From assembly GCF_016887565.1 (NCBI RefSeq), contig NZ_CP069396.1:3623001-3687000 (forward strand): DNA of 64,000 nt, written 5' to 3'. Under the pieces are notes generated by a model, which was not told the DNA's origin, ran no database searches, and saw only the letters and a list, made by a program, of their open reading frames with translations. Each line of letters begins with the position of its first letter. Position 1 is the stretch's first letter. This stretch comes from Archangium violaceum. Its GTDB lineage: Bacteria; Myxococcota; Myxococcia; Myxococcales; Myxococcaceae. Below, one piece after another: positions 62,019-64,000 of the stretch. Both the position numbers and the translations under genes were made by a program.

Positions 62019-63929
62019 ATGGCGCCCATGGGAAGGAACGAGGCGGGCGCCGGACGGTGGGCGCCGCTGGTGGCCGTGCTGCTCGGGACGTTGCTGTGGC
62101 CCTCGGCGTGGGTGGGGGTGCCACCGCACTCGGCCGACCATAACGTCCACCTGGCCAACGCGGTGGAGAGCGGGCTCCTGCTGCGCTCCGGGCGCCTGGT
62201 GGGCTGGAGCGACTTCCAGTTCGCGGGACATCCGGCCAACGCCTTCTACCCGCCGCTCGTCAACCTCACCGTGCCCGCGCTCCACCTGCTCACCGGAGGC
62301 CTCCTGGGCTGGGAGGGGACGTACTCCGTCGTCCTCCTGGTGTTCCTCGGGGGCTTCGCGCTGGCGCTGTTCGTGCTGCTGCGCCCGGTGCTCGGTCCGC
62401 TCTGGGCGCTGGGCGCGCTGGGCCTGTGCCTCTTCGTGGACAGGGGCGGCACGTACGCGGGTGGCCGGCACTGGTACCTCGACATGGGCGTCTGGCCGTT
62501 CGGCGCGTCCGTGGCCCTGGTGCTGGCGGCGCTCGCTCGGCTGCCGGAGCTCCTGGTGGGGGGAGGGCGCCGCGAGGCCCTCGTTCCGGGGGCGTTGCTG
62601 GGCCTGGGCCTGCTGGCGCATCCCTTCGCGCTCGTCCTCTTCTTCCCGCTCGCCGCGCCGCTGGTGCTCCTCGTCTGGAAGGAGGCGGGGGGCGGACTCC
62701 GTGCCCCGAGGCGGTGGCTGGCCGTGTCCGCCATCGGCCTGGGCCTGGCGGCATGGTGGCTCGTCCCGTTCCTCCTCCGGGGTGGGCAGGCCGAGCACGT
62801 AGGATCGCCGCCCCAGTCCCTGACGAGGCTGTGGAGCGGGATCTGGGGAGGCGAGCTCGTGCCGGGGCTGCCGGGGTGGGTGGGGCCGCTGGCGGTGGTG
62901 GGCTCGGGGGTGGCGTGGCTGAAGGGAGGCGTGAGGGGGCGCTGGCTCGTGCTCGCCACCTGGGGCGCGCTGCTGCTGACGACGGACGGGCCGTACCGCC
63001 TCCTGGGGTTGGAGAAGAACCGGACGATCGAGGGGCTTCAGGTGGTGCGTTTCCGGGCGGTGGGGCGCCTGTTGCTGGTGGGGCTCTCCGTGCTGACCGT
63101 GCGCGAGCTGTTCGCCACGCTGCGCGCGCGCCATTGGTGGAGGGCGGGGACGTTGGGGCTCCTGGCGTGTGCGGGCGTGGGCACGTGGCGTCTTCGGGGA
63201 GGAGATCCCCCGGGGGGCACCTCGGAGCCGCCCAAGCACTTCCAGTGCTACACGGCCGAGGAGGAGGCCGGGCTCGAGCAACTGCTGCGGGAGGCCCTCC
63301 CGCGAATGGGGCGGGGGCGCCTGGCGCTCTACAATCCCTCACCCCACCAGCACTGCCTGATGCTCGCGGTGCCCCGGGTGGAGCGCCCCTTCTTCAAGGT
63401 GGGCTACACGCCGGCCACCGTCTTCGGCGGCAAGTTCAGCACCACGGATCCGGTGATGCTGGGACACCTGGGGGTGACGGCGGTGCTGATGGACGCGCCG
63501 GCCGACGCGTCGCTGGCGGGCCTGCCGGTGCTTGCGAGGCGGGGGCGGTTCGAGGTGCGGGAGGTCCATCCACTCCCCCGCGTCGTCGCCGAGACGCCCG
63601 GAGCGCAGGCGGAGGTGCTGTCCTGGGAGGACGAGGCGGTGCGCCTGCGCATCACCGGGCCCGAGCCCACCGAGGTGTTGCTCTGGATGGGCTGGGCCCC
63701 CGAATGGCGGGCCACGCGCGAGGGGCGGGAGGTGCCGCTCGAGCCGGCGCTCGTCGAGAGCGCGCGGTTGATGAAGCTGCGCGCGGCGCCGGGCGAGGTG
63801 GAGCTGCGCTTCGGGCCCTCGAGAGGAGCGCGTCCGGCGGCGCTCCTCTCGGTGTTGACCCTCTTGGGAATGGCGTGGGCGGTGCGGCCGCGTCCACGCC
63901 CTTCCTCCGTCAGTGGATCGTCTTCTTGA
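62019..63929 (+). CDS. Polytopic membrane protein, PTPS-related/GT-C-like
   Basis: A 636-aa protein. ATG at 62019 is used; ATG at 62028 is equally possible and neither has a clear ribosome-binding site. About 10-12 membrane segments. The first periplasmic loop has PPHSADHNVHLANAVESGLL and GHPANAFYPPLVNL, which resemble the DxxxH and FYPP motifs of membrane proteins annotated as 6-pyruvoyl-tetrahydropterin synthase-related and of YfhO/GT-C enzymes. The last about 200 residues are soluble and probably periplasmic. Likely a sugar or polyprenyl-linked transferase; substrate unknown. Confidence 0.7.
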   Translation: MAPMGRNEAGAGRWAPLVAVLLGTLLWPSAWVGVPPHSADHNVHLANAVESGLLLRSGRLVGWSDFQFAGHPANAFYPPLVNLTVPALHLLTGGLLGWEGTYSVVLLVFLGGFALALFVLLRPVLGPLWALGALGLCLFVDRGGTYAGGRHWYLDMGVWPFGASVALVLAALARLPELLVGGGRREALVPGALLGLGLLAHPFALVLFFPLAAPLVLLVWKEAGGGLRAPRRWLAVSAIGLGLAAWWLVPFLLRGGQAEHVGSPPQSLTRLWSGIWGGELVPGLPGWVGPLAVVGSGVAWLKGGVRGRWLVLATWGALLLTTDGPYRLLGLEKNRTIEGLQVVRFRAVGRLLLVGLSVLTVRELFATLRARHWWRAGTLGLLACAGVGTWRLRGGDPPGGTSEPPKHFQCYTAEEEAGLEQLLREALPRMGRGRLALYNPSPHQHCLMLAVPRVERPFFKVGYTPATVFGGKFSTTDPVMLGHLGVTAVLMDAPADASLAGLPVLARRGRFEVREVHPLPRVVAETPGAQAEVLSWEDEAVRLRITGPEPTEVLLWMGWAPEWRATREGREVPLEPALVESARLMKLRAAPGEVELRFGPSRGARPAALLSVLTLLGMAWAVRPRPRPSSVSGSSS

Positions 63930-64000
63930 GACGGCTCATGCGCTCGTGGGTGCGCTTCTGAGCGGGCAGCAGCTCCATGCGGACCAGGCGGCGGGCCTCG
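63910..64000 (-). CDS. C-terminal end of an unidentified gene
   Basis: An open frame enters from the right edge and ends with TGA at 63912-63910. The 29 visible residues are highly charged and helical (RRLVRMELLPAQKRTHERMS then RLKKTIH). It overlaps the last 20 bases of the converging membrane-protein gene. Too short for a family call; coding status rests on the codon-position pattern and on the gap it fills. Confidence 0.5.
   Translation of the reverse strand, partial: EARRLVRMELLPAQKRTHERMSRLKKTIH

Noticed and set aside
1-64000. tRNA, rRNA, CRISPR array, insertion sequence or prophage
   Set aside because: No cloverleaf-like sequence, regularly spaced repeats, transposase/integrase motif or phage structural gene was recognised. 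A covariance-model search would be needed to exclude small RNAs.

Overview
The window is high-GC DNA with tightly packed genes on both strands. It carries many secreted lipoproteins, an orphan pilin that closely follows Myxococcus PilA, a Wsp-like chemosensory operon, an FIST sensor, DUF1592/DUF1552 secreted proteins and a ceramide-type desaturase. This gene content points to a myxobacterium of the Cystobacterineae (Archangium/Cystobacter type); that is inference from gene content, not a database match. No rRNA, tRNA, CRISPR array, transposase or phage gene was seen.

Layout. 1-5.5 kb: a truncated secreted protein and a giant (1761 aa) secreted beta-domain repeat protein, translationally coupled; upstream of them are two 18-bp palindromes. 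5.8-21.9 kb: mixed housekeeping and accessory genes: an MDR oxidoreductase, a HAD-fold protein without its catalytic residues, a DES1-like desaturase, a vWA protein and a patatin (divergent), an SPFH protein with an SH3-domain partner, an orphan PilA, an EF-G-like GTPase, a TetR/VOC pair with twin operators, a second MDR enzyme, signal peptidase I with a lipoprotein, and a double cyclic-nucleotide-binding protein.

21.9-29.9 kb is the most unusual part. An MbnP-like lipoprotein diverges from a TonB-dependent receptor (with a TonB_C domain fused at its N-terminus), which is coupled to a second protein related to the first. Then follow four lipoproteins that share what looks like an undescribed domain: H-x-C-x-H, then a third His 23-28 residues later in an H[TK]xxxxxL context, then two beta-strand blocks. 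Four copies of a 21-bp palindrome (AAATGCAA-N5-TTGCATTT type, Fur/Zur-like in length and symmetry) lie upstream of the receptor/MbnP-like pair and three of the four lipoproteins. I read this as one metal-responsive surface system, zinc or copper being the leading candidates.

30-45.2 kb: AI-2E-type permease, SDR and GT87-like glycosyltransferase, SGNH hydrolase, hybrid-input histidine kinase, APC permease, sirtuin, GNAT, polysaccharide deacetylase, an FIST sensor operon with a 72-aa protein, Fe-ADH plus ABM monooxygenase, and a YkgJ-type Cys-cluster protein. 45.3-52.2 kb: metallophosphoesterase, an AsmA-like/GT51 transglycosylase fusion, and a DUF1592-CBM2 / DUF1552 secreted pair. 52.7-61 kb: a seven-gene chemosensory operon (CheW, CheR-TPR, CheW, MCP, CheA-REC, CheB, double-REC regulator) in which every gene overlaps the next by 4 bp; its composition is Wsp-like, but the final output protein has no GGDEF domain. 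61-64 kb: a zinc-ribbon HExxH membrane protein, a divergent polytopic membrane protein and the 3' end of one more gene.
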